This document shows positions 1-12,340 of a DNA stretch of 64,000 bases, in pieces. Origin of the DNA: Mytilus californianus. Taxonomy: Eukaryota; Mollusca; Bivalvia; Mytilida; Mytilidae. The DNA lies in assembly GCF_021869535.1 (NCBI RefSeq), contig NW_026262743.1, positions 62,001 to 126,000 on the forward strand. Direction: 5' to 3'. The notes beneath the pieces were generated by a model. The model was not told the origin of the DNA. It was given only the letters and a program-made list of their open reading frames with translations, and made no database searches. Positions within the stretch are counted from its first letter, which is position 1, and every line of letters starts with the position of its first letter. The translations under genes and the position numbers were made by a program.

Positions 1-412
1 TAATTTATCATACCACATCTTCTTATATTTATTTGAATTAGCTTACAAATAACGTGAGTGGATCTAAGTATTTTGTTTCATTTGTATGTATGTTAGTTGA
101 TGATGTGCCTCGTTCGGAGCTTAAGAATTTTAGAATTGGTTCTGATGTTGTAAAGTTGCATCACTGTTCTAGTTAGGGAAGGGTTGAGTCTGTCTCGAAT
201 AAGAAGCCTATAATTCAGTGGTTGTCGTTGATTGCTGTCTACCATATTTGTTTTTCGTTTATTGTTTTGTCATAAGTAAGATCTTTTGTTTTCGTTTTCG
301 TTTGAAATGTGTCGCATTTCGTCGCTTTGGAGCCTTATATAGCTGGGTACACAAAAGGGGTTTCGCTCTTCGTTGAAGGCTGTACGGTGACCGCTTTATG
401 CCAAAATCAACA
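1..412 (+). repeat. Family A dispersed repeat, two partial copies
   Basis: Bases 1-35 carry the terminal motif ATACCACATCTTCTT that closes family A copies. Bases 215-412 carry its upstream part: TTTGTTTTTCGTTTATTG, then a stretch matching the 'GGGGCCTTTTATAGCTG' section in degenerate form, then GAAGGCTGTACGGTGACC. The same order of blocks recurs at 11.88, 9.42, 12.2, 40.9 and 58.5 kb. These are old, truncated copies. The small open frame on the opposite strand here is a by-product of the repeat and not a gene. Confidence 0.65.
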
Positions 413-2812
413 TCATTTAGACTTTGGTGGATAGGTATTTCAATTGGAAGCATACTACGATTATATGGCTCATTGATCAATTTAAAGTTTTGGTTTACGG
501 CAGTTCAGCAAGAAGTTGTTGTCACACCATCATGAAAGTTAGTCCATATGCAGAACGTTTTAAGATTGAAAAATCATCATAATATGTAGGTGAATCCGAA
601 AAAGTGCTTCAGATGAACAGGAAAGTGTTATTTCCCTCTTGTAGCACTGAACCAAAACTACTAATAGTATACTACTGGTTCCGGAGATTACCATTCAGTC
701 ATTAGTTGCAAATCTCTGACATGATTAATACCATACCTTTCTTAAATTCTCCGTTGTTAAAATTAAGAATAATTTTGAAACTCCCCCAATCAAAATTGAC
801 CTTGAATAGATTATACTGTACTTTAAATTGCTACAATGTATCACCTAAAGAAATAATGTATGTTTACCTTCTTGGCCTAAATAATAAACAAAATGCGCTA
901 TGGGTGCACTAACTTAATATTTTCATATCTGCCTGTCTGACAACAGTCACTTGATCTTCCATCAATAACTAAATTAATTTAAGATATGTTGTGTTTCACA
1001 GGGTTTTCAAAGCCTTGTTTCTTAGTTCTAATTTGATCTCTGACTTTCTACAATAAATATTATATGAATGTGTTCATTCATGGTTCTATTATGAGTTTAA
1101 CAGTAAGATTGTTTTCTGTTTAATTGGCAAAATGCATACAACTGGATACTCGTTTTTTAAGCAGCTTAGTTTTTACTTATTTTGTATGATTTTAGGTAAA
1201 ATAGATTTCTCACCAGATAACTCGAGACCATTCCTTTAACATGTAAGTAATGGTATAATTTTATGAAGAAAAAATGGTAAAACATATGAAAATTTGACAA
1301 ATCATGATCAAACAAGCAATTGTATTTAAAAGGAAATCAGTATAACATCTTTGGTGACTTTCACATAACAAAACGTCACTTACAAATAATAGCCATATAA
1401 GCAACTGTGGCAACTTTGATAATATGTATATAACATTAACGGTAACTTATGTTCTGCACTAGATGTGCATTTCGACAGTACATGTCCCTTTAGTGAATCT
1501 CGAGGGCAAAATATTTGAAAATTCAAAGCAAATTAAAAAGATGAAGAGCTATAAACCAAAAAGGACAAAAAGATCAAAGTCGTGCAAGGAATCAGAGCTT
1601 TGCATGACATCAAATTGTATAAACACAACATCCGTATTCTTGTGCTAGTACCGAAGTACTGGCTACTGGGCTGGTGATGCCCTCAGGGACGAACAGTTCT
1701 TCAGCAGAGGCATCGACCCAGTGGTAGTAATAATATTAACAGTTTAATTTTTTCTTCGGTGGATGTATTTTTTCTATGTTATCAAATTAAATCACTCGTT
1801 TTAACCAAATTATATGAGTTATAACAAGGATATTTAAAGATCAAATGTATCATTTGAATCACCTTATTAACAACGCAATGGTCACTGAGTGAATGGTAAT
1901 ATCGAGACCGAAAGAAAAAAGGAAACAATTATTCATTAATTGACTGTTTTTGTTTTCAGTTTTTCAAACAAATTTATCAGATCAAATTCAATTATGTCGA
2001 GTGTGTGAATATTCAACAGTACCTTTACCTCAGAAAGTGGTGTATCAGCAATATTCTAAAGTGTTGTGTCAAGCTTCTATCTCATCTATGAATGGTCTTC
2101 ATAATTATCTGTTAGGGCTCATGTGACGTTGTTGTATCAATGTGAAAAGTTGGGTAGGTCCATTTCTAAGTAAATGTATTAGGTAAACTTCTTTGATCTA
2201 TGCAGTTATATATGGTTTCCATGTCAGCCAGCTCAATACACTTTTGATAATAAGGTTTTCATGACTAAGTGTCCATGTCAAGGTTAATGTGTCATATACC
2301 GTTAATATTATGTCACTCATAGTTGTCTATATATTTTTGTCTAATGTACATGTCTGACAGTGTTCAACTAACTAAGACCTCATTTATATGCAAACCAAAT
2401 TCTGTGTTTGGGATTTTTGTCAGATGTACATGCCAACCTGCTTTGACTAATCTTAACGTGTTTCGATGGTACCAGTGTACTGCAATTTAAGAGTTATATG
2501 TTACACAACTATTGCTTTATTTTCAAATGAAGATAAAAATATGACGAATGTATGAACATTTTTGTAAATAATGAGAAAATATACGTGTATATATCTTTGT
2601 TGGTTATTTATACCGTTCAGCTAACAAAGTCACAACATAAAGAAGCATCAAAGATTTGAACTGAAATGTACACATAGCCCTTTTTGATTTAAAAAAAACA
2701 ACATTATTGCACACATTCATAGGGTGTGTTTAACACAATTTCCAGCAGTAACGTCCATTCGTTCTATCAAAAACGACAACACCACTCCAATCCAAAACTA
2801 TTTGAATGATTG
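413..2812. other. No gene recognised
   Basis: AT-rich sequence with only short chance open frames, such as 706-912 and 1463-1648, that show no recognisable protein motif. No convincing exon, RNA gene or element boundary was seen. Confidence 0.5.
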
Positions 2813-2842
2813 TTTTTTTTTTTTTGTTTTTTTTTTTTTTTT
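2813..2842. repeat. Poly-T tract
   Basis: About 30 bases of almost pure T with a single G interruption. It could be the A-tail of a minus-strand retroelement, but no element body was recognised next to it. Confidence 0.8.
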
Positions 2843-3679
2843 ACCATAGATTTTTAATGTTATCATGGTAATCCGAACAAATTATCTAATAAAATTATGT
2901 GAAACAAAAAAATATGTCCATAAGACACCATATACTACTGTCAATATCACAACACCACTCCATACCTAAATTACAAACACATGTACAATGATGTATGTGA
3001 ATGAATGTTTTTTGTGGTTTATTTGCCATAGATTGTTTTAAAATTTTTAGAATTGCATTGATGTTCAGTGAAATGTGCAGTCGTAGTCAAAACCATAATT
3101 TGACATAACTATAATAGGTCATAGCATGATGAACATGTTCACTAGGTTGCAAGTTGATGTCACCATTAAGTCAAAATAATCCCACTTAATAAAAACGTTA
3201 AATCTTATGTCATAATTGAAAAGACTTGATATTTTGGGGATCAATACAAGACACATGGTAAGCAATGTTAATTCTTAGCCATGGATGATTTACAGTTTGG
3301 CTTCCATGCCATATACATATTTATTTGCCTGTCAGTGTTATATCTAATTTTAATTAGATCTAATATATAAAGAGAAGTTCAAATTGAACTTTTCAGAGTA
3401 TCAACAGTCTTAAAAAAAAGCCTGGAAAAGTGCTTGGGAAGTGGATGAAGACTACATTATATTCTACGTGAGATGTGCATAAAATGCAGCATCTTTTAAT
3501 CAACTTGATGTCACAATTAGATCTTCGATATTTGTTATGTTTAGAAGACAGCTGCATCATTTGGAAGATTTGTTTTTTATGATACAAGTTAGATGTGCTA
3601 TAATCATTTTTTTATTAATGTCTCTGTTTATTTGAAGGAAGAAGATGAACATGTCTGATTTTAAATATGTGAATTCGGA

Positions 3680-4640
3680 TCATTCTTTCATAAGTATGTA
3701 TACAGACATGGACATTTGATAACTATATCATATATATACATATTAGATACACACTTTAACAGCGATGCAATGACCAGTTTTGTATAAAATTCTAGGAGTA
3801 CTTCCCAGAATCGCATATTATGAATGATCTATCCACATGTGTTCAATACTAATTTTATACTGACATATCCATGATTATGAGTTTCCAGCATTTTAGAATT
3901 GAATGTGTGTTGTACTTTGCCTCAAAATTTGGTGGTGTAATGAGACAAATATTTCTATAGTACATACGTTTTATAACGGTGCAATTAACAGTTTTGTAAA
4001 ATTCCGGAGTAGTTCCCAGAATTAAAGATCAGATCTATCCACTAGTGTTCAGTGAAATTGTGCTGTCATTGTTGTTGAATATTTAAATAGTGATGTATAA
4101 TCACATGTTATCTTTGTGTATTTTATCATTGTTAAGCAAACTGTTTGATCGTTAAATGATAGAATGAGTGCTGTACTAAGCCTAGAATTTTATTGGTGTA
4201 ACTTGTAATGAGACAAAATTAGTGCAATACATAATTTTATAACGGTGCAATTTACAGTTTTGTATAAATTTCTGGAGTAGCTTCCATAATCACAGCTCAA
4301 GTATAGTCTATCCATATGTGTTAAAAGGTTACTTTACATGTTAATGGTTATGTATAATCAATCTTGTTAAAGTATTAAGATATATTTACATATTATATTA
4401 ATTTTTTTATCATATCATTTGATCCAATCAAGAATAAAATGCATATATATTTGTGTTGAACTTAGAATCAAAATTCATTATAATTGTAACTTGTGATGAG
4501 ACAAATATGTGTATAGTAAATGCTTTTTATAACAGTGCAATAAACAGTTTTGTATAAAATACTAGTAGTAGTTCCCAGAACTGCAGATCAGATCTAGTCT
4601 ATCCATATGTGTTCATTGATAAGCTTTAAGTGTCTATGAT
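3680..4640. repeat. Degenerate tandem array, four ~210-290 bp units
   Basis: A shared block recurs four times: a GTGCAAT..ACAGTTTTGTA core followed by a 'TTCCCAGAA' segment and 'TCTATCCA.ATGTGTT'. The core starts at about 3767, 3981, 4247 and 4537, so spacing grows from 214 to 290 bp. The last three units also share 'AATGAGACAAA' upstream. Divergence between units is high, so the array is old. No coding content is evident. Confidence 0.7.
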
Positions 4641-5420
4641 CATATTTTGCAAGGATATTTGAATTATTGACATTGATTTTGGTATAATAATTCACTTTAT
4701 AATATATTGTATGTAACAAACAAGATATACAAGTCATGATTTTTACTTAGCGTCGATATTCCATAGAAATGATATACTTTAGATGCGAATTTAGTTCAGA
4801 AAGTTTTATTAAGAATATTTTACGTATGTTGTATATCATATTGTAGTATATAATTACTAGACTGAGGATTTTTTAATTGGTTTTAAGTTTGATTTGTTCG
4901 ACAATAGATCTCTATGTTGAATAATTGAAATAAAGCAGTCACGAAACTTGTTTTGAATTGTTGTTGCACACTTTTTATCTATTTATGTGGTAAAAAATAC
5001 ATTACAAATTGTTGTCGTCACAGTTCCAATTTTACTATTACAAATTTACAAAAATTAAAAAAAACACTTCATTATTTTGATGCCTTCAAACAACTTTTGT
5101 GTATTCACCCTTTCACGGGGCTGCTATAGCTGATACAATTTTTGCTCGTTTTACGTTGTATGATGACATCTAGCACCGAGGAGACAATAGTCTTTTCTAA
5201 ATTTAATCATTTGGATTTTTACTTTTGATTTATCAACTGATCTAATAATTAGATAATGTTATTGCTGTTATTTGTTTAGTTTTCTTATTTTGACTTTAGG
5301 TGTATAATATTGTGCAGATGTAGCCGCGGCCGTATCCATCAGAGGACAGTTAAATCTGTCGCGCAAAGGCATGAGAGATTAAATAGAACAAACCCTCTGT
5401 AGAACCTTTTTTTTTTTTTT
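4641..5420. other. No gene recognised
   Basis: AT-rich. A GC-richer patch near 5310-5400 has no recognisable motif or long open frame. Nothing else can be supported. Confidence 0.5.
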
Positions 5421-5585
5421 AGCTCACCTGACCAACAGGGCCAAGTTAACTTTTCTCATCATTTGTCGTCCGTAGTCCTTAACTTTTACAAAAATCTTCT
5501 CCTCTTACACTCCTAACCAATTTTTTTGCCCATTCATGAGAATTTGTACCAAAAATGAGCCATTATTGAAGATGCAGGTGAGCGA
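5421..5585. mobile_element. Small non-autonomous element with AGCTCACCTG termini
   Basis: A block of about 165 bp starts with AGCTCACCTG (5421) and ends with the inverted match CAGGTGAGC (5575-5583). Inside are 'AACTTTTACAAAAATCTTCT' and 'GAGCCATTATTGAAGATG'. I recognise this block as a very common dispersed repeat in molluscan genomes. It has no coding capacity. A poly-T run at 5409-5420 abuts the left end. Confidence 0.6.
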
Positions 5586-6430
5586 CACATACTCTTTAGA
5601 GCCTCTGTGTTTTGGTTAGCAATGAAGTTACAGCAGTCCATATTAACAAAACAACAAACAGTTTTTGGCACACAAATGTAATGCATGGAAAACATAATGT
5701 TTCTAGGGTCTATTTACTACAACTATTTAAATGATTGTGACACAAATAACAATGATTTCACGTTTAAAGGTATTGGTTATACAACGAAAAAAAATGATAT
5801 ATGACAATAAAACAGAGTACATGCATTCGACATGTCCTTCCGAAAATTCGCCTAAATGATGTTTTATTTAACCTGAATTGGAACAGTGTACTTCGTATTG
5901 ATTTCTAGGCATTTAAACAGGCGATCTGTTCAGCTACCAAAAATATTTTGTAAGGTTCGTGTTGCCTAGGTTGTATTGTTGTATGCAGTATGTTGAAGAC
6001 TAAGACGGTTGTGTATCTTTTCGGGCTGATAACAAACAGACAACACAATTGCAAAATAAATTATTAACATATTTTCCCTGAAAAGCAAGTGCATTGTTCA
6101 TTTGACTTTGACTCAATTTTATCGACCAGTGGCCAACAAACCAAAGATAAGTTTTCCTACATTAGTCTGATTCTATGAGCAATAGGTCAATATATTTTGT
6201 TTATGGAAATACCTTTAGGGTTTACATGTCCTTCTTGCAGGGTTTGTCAGGCCTTTACTTTATAAAGAAAGTCAAAATAACTGTTCATTCCAGTGGAATA
6301 ATAGAGCGGAGACTTTATTTACAAGACATGGACAGTTATATTAACTTTCAATAACTTATAATACGCCTTGAATTATGAATAGCGAATCTTAAAAGTATAC
6401 AATTGATAAGGCTTTAGTTTAATCTTGTTT
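5586..6430. other. No gene recognised
   Basis: No open frame or repeat boundary could be supported in this stretch. Confidence 0.5.
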
Positions 6431-6439
6431 CTGTTTTCT

Positions 6440-6845
6440 TTTAACCCTCTCTTCGTAAATTTTACGGCCGCCATCACGAGTTGGTTGACCGTTATGAAAT
6501 ATCCGTTTCACAGATGATAGCGGATAAGTTCCTAATGTCGTAACAGCAATCCCGTCCCCTTTTCATGAATGTGACCTACCGAATAGGACGTGTTCCCAGG
6601 TTTGTACTAACATGAGCAACACGACGGGTACCACATGTGGAGCAGGATCTGCTTACCCTTCCGGAGCATCTGAGATCACCCCCAGTTTTTGGTGGGATTC
6701 GTGTTGCTTAGTCTTTAGTTTTCTAAGTTGTGTTTTGTGTACTATTGTTTATCTGTTTGTCTTTTTCTTTTTAGCCAGGCGTTGTCAGTTTATTTTCGAT
6801 TTATAAATTTGAATGTCCCTCTGGTATCTTTCGCCCCTCATTCAT
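6440..6845 (+). repeat. Family B dispersed repeat
   Basis: It contains 'CGTAAATTTTACGGCCGCC', 'GAATGTGACCTACCGAATAG', 'CCACATGTGGAGCAGGATC' and 'GGTATCTTTCGCCCCTCA' in that order. A reverse-orientation copy of the second half lies at 22463-22700, and a short tail copy at 27253-27325. The matching right ends and ragged left ends suggest 5'-truncated retroelement tails. The 64-residue frame at 6612-6806 lies wholly inside the repeat and is not a gene. Confidence 0.7.
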
Positions 6846-8860
6846 TAGATCGGAGCAATAACGTTATAAAAAAATCACACAAAATGAGTACAATTCGCAT
6901 ATCCTGATAATACATTGTATATTATGCACTCAGTCGGAAAAATTAGTTTTTATTTCATTTTCATAAAATAAAAACATTCAAGTAAAAAACAAAAAGATTA
7001 GTGTCGGCATATATATAGCCAATAAAGCTGTAATATTTACGCTGAACACATTACAACAAAATAATCAATGAAATCGATTAAGTTACCCTCTTCTGTTGAA
7101 AATATGAGACAAATCCCGCTCAAAATTTAACGTTTTTTTTTAATTTCCACTTTTTCAGTATCCTGAACTATAAATTCTTAACACAATATTATTGAAGAAA
7201 ATAGTTAGTAACATTTAAGAGCTATTCTCTATAAGCATCAAAGTTGGCTGGAAATGATGCACAATGAATTTTAAAAATATTTGTTCATATTAAAGGTCCA
7301 CCCTAACAATGTAAAAAAATTACATTATTTTGCAAAAATATATGTTTTCGTTTCCATGACAACGGCCTTGTTATGCAAAATATTTGAATTTTTTAATTAA
7401 ATTACCTATTTTACCAATTTCGTTTTTTCTGCATTTTACATTGAGTTGCTTTTTATTTTTTACATCAAACAATGATGCATACATATAAAAATATCTGATT
7501 TCAATATCATGTCCAAAATTTTGGTCAAAACAATTGTGTTTCAGCTTGCTTTTACAGCTGAGCAGGTGGAAATGAACCAAATCATCACCAATTTAACCAT
7601 CTTATCATTTCTAAATGCAGTGTACAATTTTTTAGAAATTTTAATATGCTTTTATTTTGGTTTTTTCCCAAATTTCGGGATGGGTATTTTTGATACAACA
7701 AAGATATTTAAAGTATAAAATTTGTCAATATGGCTTCTAGGAATGTATTTTTTAGAAAAAGGGACACCCACATTTGACAGGTATTTTCCTACACTACACA
7801 TAGAAGCGCGTTTCATCGTCATGTAATATACCAAAATATTATTAATTAATTTAAACAAGGAGATGTATAATAGTCTGTTTTGGTCATGCTTGCAGCACTT
7901 GATAGCTTTGAATTTTCCTTTTTGGGCAAGGATTATCTCTCTTTTTACCAAGGGTGTAGTTATCCATCAGTGCTCAGATGTCACAGTTTCTCTGAGTGAT
8001 TGCAGTGAGAATGACATATCTCAATTTCCACCTCCTTGAGAGTAATGCAAACAGATGAAAACGGGTTTACTGTGAGATTTCACCAAAAGCAAGTACTCAC
8101 CCAGACATCACAACTTCAGACATAACCAAGTTCAGGTCCAAGAATACAAAGAAGACGGAAAGGCAACTGACTTTGTCAAATGTGATCACTATCAGGAATA
8201 AAATTGGCATTGTTATTCCCATTGGGACTTGTAAGTGTTATTATCCTTTTTATAAAACATAATTGTGTATTAAAATAAGCCAAATATAAAAAATATGTAT
8301 GGCTCATATTTGAATCACTATCTACCCTATTTTTAAGCTATAAAATTGAAAATTGCCTGCAATTAACCATTGGCATTGCTTTTGTCATTTTGTCAATGTC
8401 AGAATGTCTCTTCAATTGACTTCATGTTTCCCTATTTTTATTCAAGAAGAGATAGGAACCACACATATTATTTAATTTGGCATTTTTCTGTATTGGTTGC
8501 AATGGAAACCAACATATACATTCCCTGTCTCAGTCTGTCTGCCTACCCTAGAATAAAGGCCTATCTATATATTAAAACAGAGAATCGCAGATTATTTTTG
8601 TATCAATCAAGCACATGATGTATCACAGAATTGGATTCAATTTTATTATTACAATGTCTGCCAGACATTTGCAGTTTAAAATTCATGATAATATACTGTT
8701 AATATATACATGTACCTTCCCTATTTTGTTTGGATAGGATGTAGGATGCAGGACACATATATTTTTCATATTCATATGTGTCTAATTTATTATTTTCTAC
8801 TCATACAAGTCAAAAGATAAAACGAAAATCAAGAAAAGTAGATAGCGTATATGGCTGATG
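6846..8860. other. No gene recognised; unresolved exon-like patch at 7980-8230
   Basis: Most of this interval is AT-rich without signals. Between about 8075 and 8225 one plus-strand frame is open, is less AT-rich than its surroundings, and ends at GGGACTTGTAAGTG, which resembles a splice donor. A stop lies just upstream in that frame. I do not recognise the peptide, so I do not call a gene. The reciprocal open frames at 7371-7951 are low-complexity and unsupported. Confidence 0.25.
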
Positions 8861-8889
8861 GTCTCCCATCAGGGTTTCATATATATCAA

Positions 8890-9020
8890 TTATTGACTTT
8901 TGACGAGGTCAATACGTTATATATGGACCTGTTCAGATTATATTGACCAAGGACGAGGTCCGAGTGTCAATATAAGCTAACAGGTCCATATATAACGTAT
9001 TGAATGAGTGAAAGTCCTTA
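8890..9020. repeat. Foldback palindrome with ~37-bp arms
   Basis: Left arm 8909-8946 and right arm 8967-9003 are reverse complements except for a few bases near the loop. Both contain ATACGTTATATATGGACCTG or its complement. The loop is about 20 bp and contains GGACGAGGTCC. Weaker complementarity extends outward: TTGACTTTTGAC on the left against GAGTGAAAGTCC on the right. It would extrude as a cruciform or form a long RNA hairpin. I read it as a palindromic mobile repeat and not as a terminator. Confidence 0.85.
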
Positions 9021-9423
9021 ATTTATATATTACATGTGTAAATAATGTATGAGAAAAATGGAATTCAATGTTCTTTCGGTGTATTTTTTTTTTTGCAAGA
9101 TTTTTATCATGCTATTGAAAATATCAATAAATAAGTTTAACTTGTTTTACTGTAAAAAAAAACATAACATTTTTTTTTCTGCTTAGAACGAAAAAGAATT
9201 CAAAAGGAACGCATTTCAGTCTACTTGCAAATTTTCTTTTTGCCATGCTTGTTATGTGTGACGTCACAGATTTTTAATATTGACCGTCAGTATACGTATA
9301 AATAGAAACATAGCGTCAATATACTTAAAAATAGAAACAAGGCTTCAGATACATGAAATAATATTTGAAACACGTGATCGTTATATCCAATGAAAACAGG
9401 AGAATGCTACACCATATCAAATA

Positions 9424-9705
9424 AGACGATGTGGTATGATTGCCAATGCAATAACTCTCCACAAGAGACCAAATGACACAGACATATATGTCATACCATA
9501 CTGCCTCGAACAATGAGCGAAGTTCATAACGCATAGGCCAAAGCCCCCAAAATATCAAATGTTAACCAATTCAAACAAGAAAAATAACGGCCTAATTCTT
9601 TTTTCAGTTAGTGAATGAAAAACAAATATGTCATACAGCAACAAATGACAACCACCGAATTACAGGCTCCTGACGTGGGACAGGCACATACAGAATGTGG
9701 CGTGG
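9424..9705 (-). repeat. Family A dispersed repeat
   Basis: It begins with GATGTGGTATGATTGCCAAT, then CTCTCCACAAGAGACCAAATG, then AACGGCCTAATTC and GTGAATGAAAAACAAATATG. This is the complement of the block order at 11.88 kb. It continues into 'CCGAATTACAGGCTCCTGAC' and 'GGGACAGGCACATAC', which I also recognise as part of the same mussel repeat. It is one of the longer copies in the window. Open frames across it are by-products. Confidence 0.75.
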
Positions 9706-9805
9706 TTAAATTATGTATATAATGCAATGATAAAATAACTACTTTGGGTTTAAATAAGCTAATTTCAATTGCAATTGTAATGTATGGCTTCAAACACCAG
9801 AAATA

Positions 9806-9925
9806 TTGTGGGGTGAATGGTATTCTTACCGTCCGTCTTTTCATCCTTCTGTCTTTCCATCCTTCCGCACAATTTGCATTGCAAAGATTAAGCGGAGGTA
9901 TTCGTGTCCTCAGACACATTTTTCT
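9806..9925 (+). repeat. Family D repeat ending in GTGTC hairpin
   Basis: A pyrimidine-rich run of 'CCGTC.TT' units leads to GTATTCGTGTCCTCAGACAC. Bases 9904-9917 form a perfect 5-bp stem, GTGTC/GACAC, with a CTCA loop. A second copy with the same end lies at 30735-30890. It has no coding capacity. Confidence 0.6.
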
Positions 9926-10665
9926 TTCATTTGAAATAATTCTTTTTTCAAATTTTCAATATTCAGATGTATTCACGCCATTATTTTCATAATTTTGTTT
10001 ATCATAAAATTTAGCTGTATGTTCCAACTGCAGACGAAGCATATGTTCACCTGTTCCTGAGGTGAAGATTGATAATGAAGAAAAAAAGAGATTTCATGTA
10101 CAGCAACTTCGGTATGTATCACTATACTCATTCTGGTCCCCTTTTCTTTTGGCATGTTTTGTAGGCAGACAATTTTTTTTTTTGTGCTGTCTGTCCATCA
10201 TCGCTCTATCCTTTTCGATTGAAATTTGATGAAAAGGTGCATTTGTTCAGTTGGAACTAACTTGCTGACTGAGGAACTAGCAACATAGTGATAATGGTAT
10301 AGTTTCATTAGTACAAACACAATAAAAAAGGGGGAAAATTGATGAATGATTGCACAGAAACAAAATAAAATGTCAGAAATTTTTTTTTTATACTGCAATC
10401 AGCCCATTTACTATGGTTTAAAGTTATTGGTATAAACTTTGTACAGTATACATATGAAGTTTTTTTCTGGTACAAAAATCATCATGAGCAGAGGGACAAA
10501 AATGAGACCAGTTCAGTAGGATGATATTTCTTCGCAAGCAATCCTTCAAATGCTAATGCTGGCATAACTAAATTTTATATTAAATTAAAGTATATATATA
10601 TATAAATTGTCTTACTGCATAAATCAGTTTTGAGTCTCCTACTGACAAAATTGAAAGGGACTTCA
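9926..10665. other. No gene recognised
   Basis: AT-rich with several homopolymer runs and a short TA run near 10590. No supported gene or element was found. Confidence 0.5.
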
Positions 10666-10762
10666 GGTTTGCAATCTGTCTGGGTTGTCTGGGCTGTCTG
10701 GTCTGTCTGGTCTGGGCTGTTTGGGCTGGTCTGGGTTGGTCTGGGATGGTCTGGTTAAGTGT
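10666..10762. repeat. Low-complexity TCTGG/GCTGG run
   Basis: Irregular repeats of GTCTGG, GGCTG and GGTTGGTCTGG over about 90 bp. The strong purine/pyrimidine pattern on one strand fits slippage growth. No gene spans it. Confidence 0.8.
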
Positions 10763-10877
10763 TACACGGACCCAAACAATGTTAACTTTCTATATTTGGA
10801 GATACGTCCTTCAATTTCACAACAATAGTTTCAATGTTAAACATTTGAAGTAAAGTATTGAATACAGCATCTTATTT

Positions 10878-11776
10878 ATTTTTTTAATGCTTATTTGTAA
10901 AGAAACTTCTCCGATTTATGACAAAATCACTGTACTAAACGCTCATAGATATCACAACTTTTCTACTTGTAAGCTTGTAATCGCGGTTTGTTTTATTGAC
11001 ACCCCTTTAATCACGTTAATAGCAGACTTGTTCTTGTACTGTTATGAATCACAGTATATGACCAAACTCAGTAGAGACCCGTCTAAATTGCATTTAATTG
11101 ATAAATTCAACATCACCTATCGTTATCTTGATGATATTTTTTCGTTAAAAAATCAATAATTTACTAAATATACTGCCGAATTTATCCAAAGGAACTTACT
11201 TTAAATAAATCAAATACAAACGGTAATAACTGTCCTTTCCTAGATTAAGATTTTACAGTTTTACACGGAAAACTCCACACTAAAATTTACGACCAAAGGA
11301 ACGATTTTTCGTTCCCAATTGTTATTTTTCCTGTTTTGTAAATGGTGATGTTCCTTTGGCATCATCTTACGGTGTTAATATATCACAACTCGTTCGCTAT
11401 GTCCGTGTCTGTTGTGACGTTTTGGATTTTTAATGAACGTAATCTACGTATTACTGGAAAATCAATAAGTCAGGAATTTCGTTACCACAAATTACTTAAC
11501 ACCTTTACTAAATTCTTTCATAAATGTAAAGATTTGGTTTTGAAGTTTGGTTGTACCTGTAGAAAACTTATTTCTAACGGGATAGCACATCCTCATTTTC
11601 ACGACGATGATGTTTACCGTGCCCTGAAATTTAGAAACGATCCTGGTAAACTTAACGATCCTTTAAATAAACTTTTTCTAAAAGGTTACCAATTCAACAC
11701 TGTAATTAGATCTTTGAATATTGTTTTCATTGGTATTTTTATTGATTTTTGTATCAGTAAATTTAAAGCAAACTAA
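10878..11776 (+). pseudogene. Decayed reverse transcriptase (Penelope-like or related retroelement)
   Basis: Two open segments in different frames (10887-11159 and 11342-11776) with a stop-rich link form one decayed reverse-transcriptase region. The first segment has ADLFLYCYES followed by YRYLDDIFSL, a Y-L-D-D catalytic box. The second has FNERNLRIT, then YHKLLNTFTKFFHKCKDL and a HPHFHDDDVYRALKF-like segment. I associate this pattern with a broad animal retroelement group related to Penelope-like elements. The N-terminal fingers and any GIY-YIG endonuclease are missing. A second, shorter copy of the central part follows at 11983-12202, and family A sequence lies directly downstream. That arrangement suggests family A is the 3' end of this element. 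The reverse-transcriptase call is firm; the clade assignment is tentative. Confidence 0.7.
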
Positions 11777-11879
11777 ATATTATTGATTTATACATATGCA
11801 CATTCATGGCTCTACAATCTGTCGATACCTGTATCTTGGCATTGCACAATGTCATGTTTTTCTCAGCCATTTTTTAGTT

Positions 11880-11995
11880 AGTTGATGTGTTACATATTTG
11901 TTTTTCGTTCATTATTTTGTACATAAATTAGGCCGTCAGTTTTTCGTTTGAATTGTCATTTCGGGGGGCTTTTTATAGCTGACTCAGTAGAGATC
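11880..11995 (+). repeat. Family A segment downstream of the reverse transcriptase
   Basis: It contains ATTTGTTTTTCGTTCATTAT, then AAATTAGGCCGTCAG, then CATTTCGGGG and TTTTATAGCTGAC. These are the opening blocks of family A in sense orientation. It begins about 100 bp after the reverse-transcriptase stop codon and is cut off exactly where the second reverse-transcriptase fragment begins. Confidence 0.75.
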
Positions 11996-12202
11996 CGTCT
12001 AAATTGTATTTAATGAATTCAAGATCACTTACCGTTATCTTGATGATATTTTTTCGTTAAATAATCAAGAGTTTATTTAATATACTGCCGAAATTTTATC
12101 CAAAGGAACTTATTTTAAATAAATCAAATATAAACGATTATAACCGTCCTTTCCTAGATTTAGATATTTCAGTTTTACAAGGGAAAATCCACACTAAAAA
12201 AT
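11983..12202 (+). pseudogene. Second partial copy of the reverse transcriptase core
   Basis: This stretch repeats the region at about 11068-11290, including the bases coding for the Y-L-D-D box ('CCGTTATCTTGATGATATTT') and the 'ACTGCCGAA' and 'TCCAAAGGAACTTA' segments. Differences are mostly substitutions and small indels. It joins abruptly to truncated family A sequence on its left, so the locus was rearranged after insertion. Confidence 0.75.
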
Positions 12203-12207
12203 CTCAT

Positions 12208-12340
12208 ATAAAAAAGAAGATGTGGTATGATTGTTGACCTACCTTAAATGACATATAAAAAAAGAAGATGTGGTATAATTGCCATTGAGATAACTCTCCA
12301 TCAGAGACCAAATGATAGAAAAGTTAACAACTATATTCAA
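12208..12340 (-). repeat. Family A termini, two abutting copies
   Basis: AAGAAGATGTGGTATGATTG appears near 12220 and again as AAGAAGATGTGGTATAATTG near 12262. The second copy continues through 'CTCTCCATCAGAGACCAAAT' and 'GTTAACAACTAT'. The first copy is only about 30 bp long. Confidence 0.75.

Noticed and set aside
8075..8225. Possible host exon ending in a TGTAAGTG donor
   Set aside because: The frame is open but unrecognised, with a stop just upstream and no acceptor. Too weak to call.
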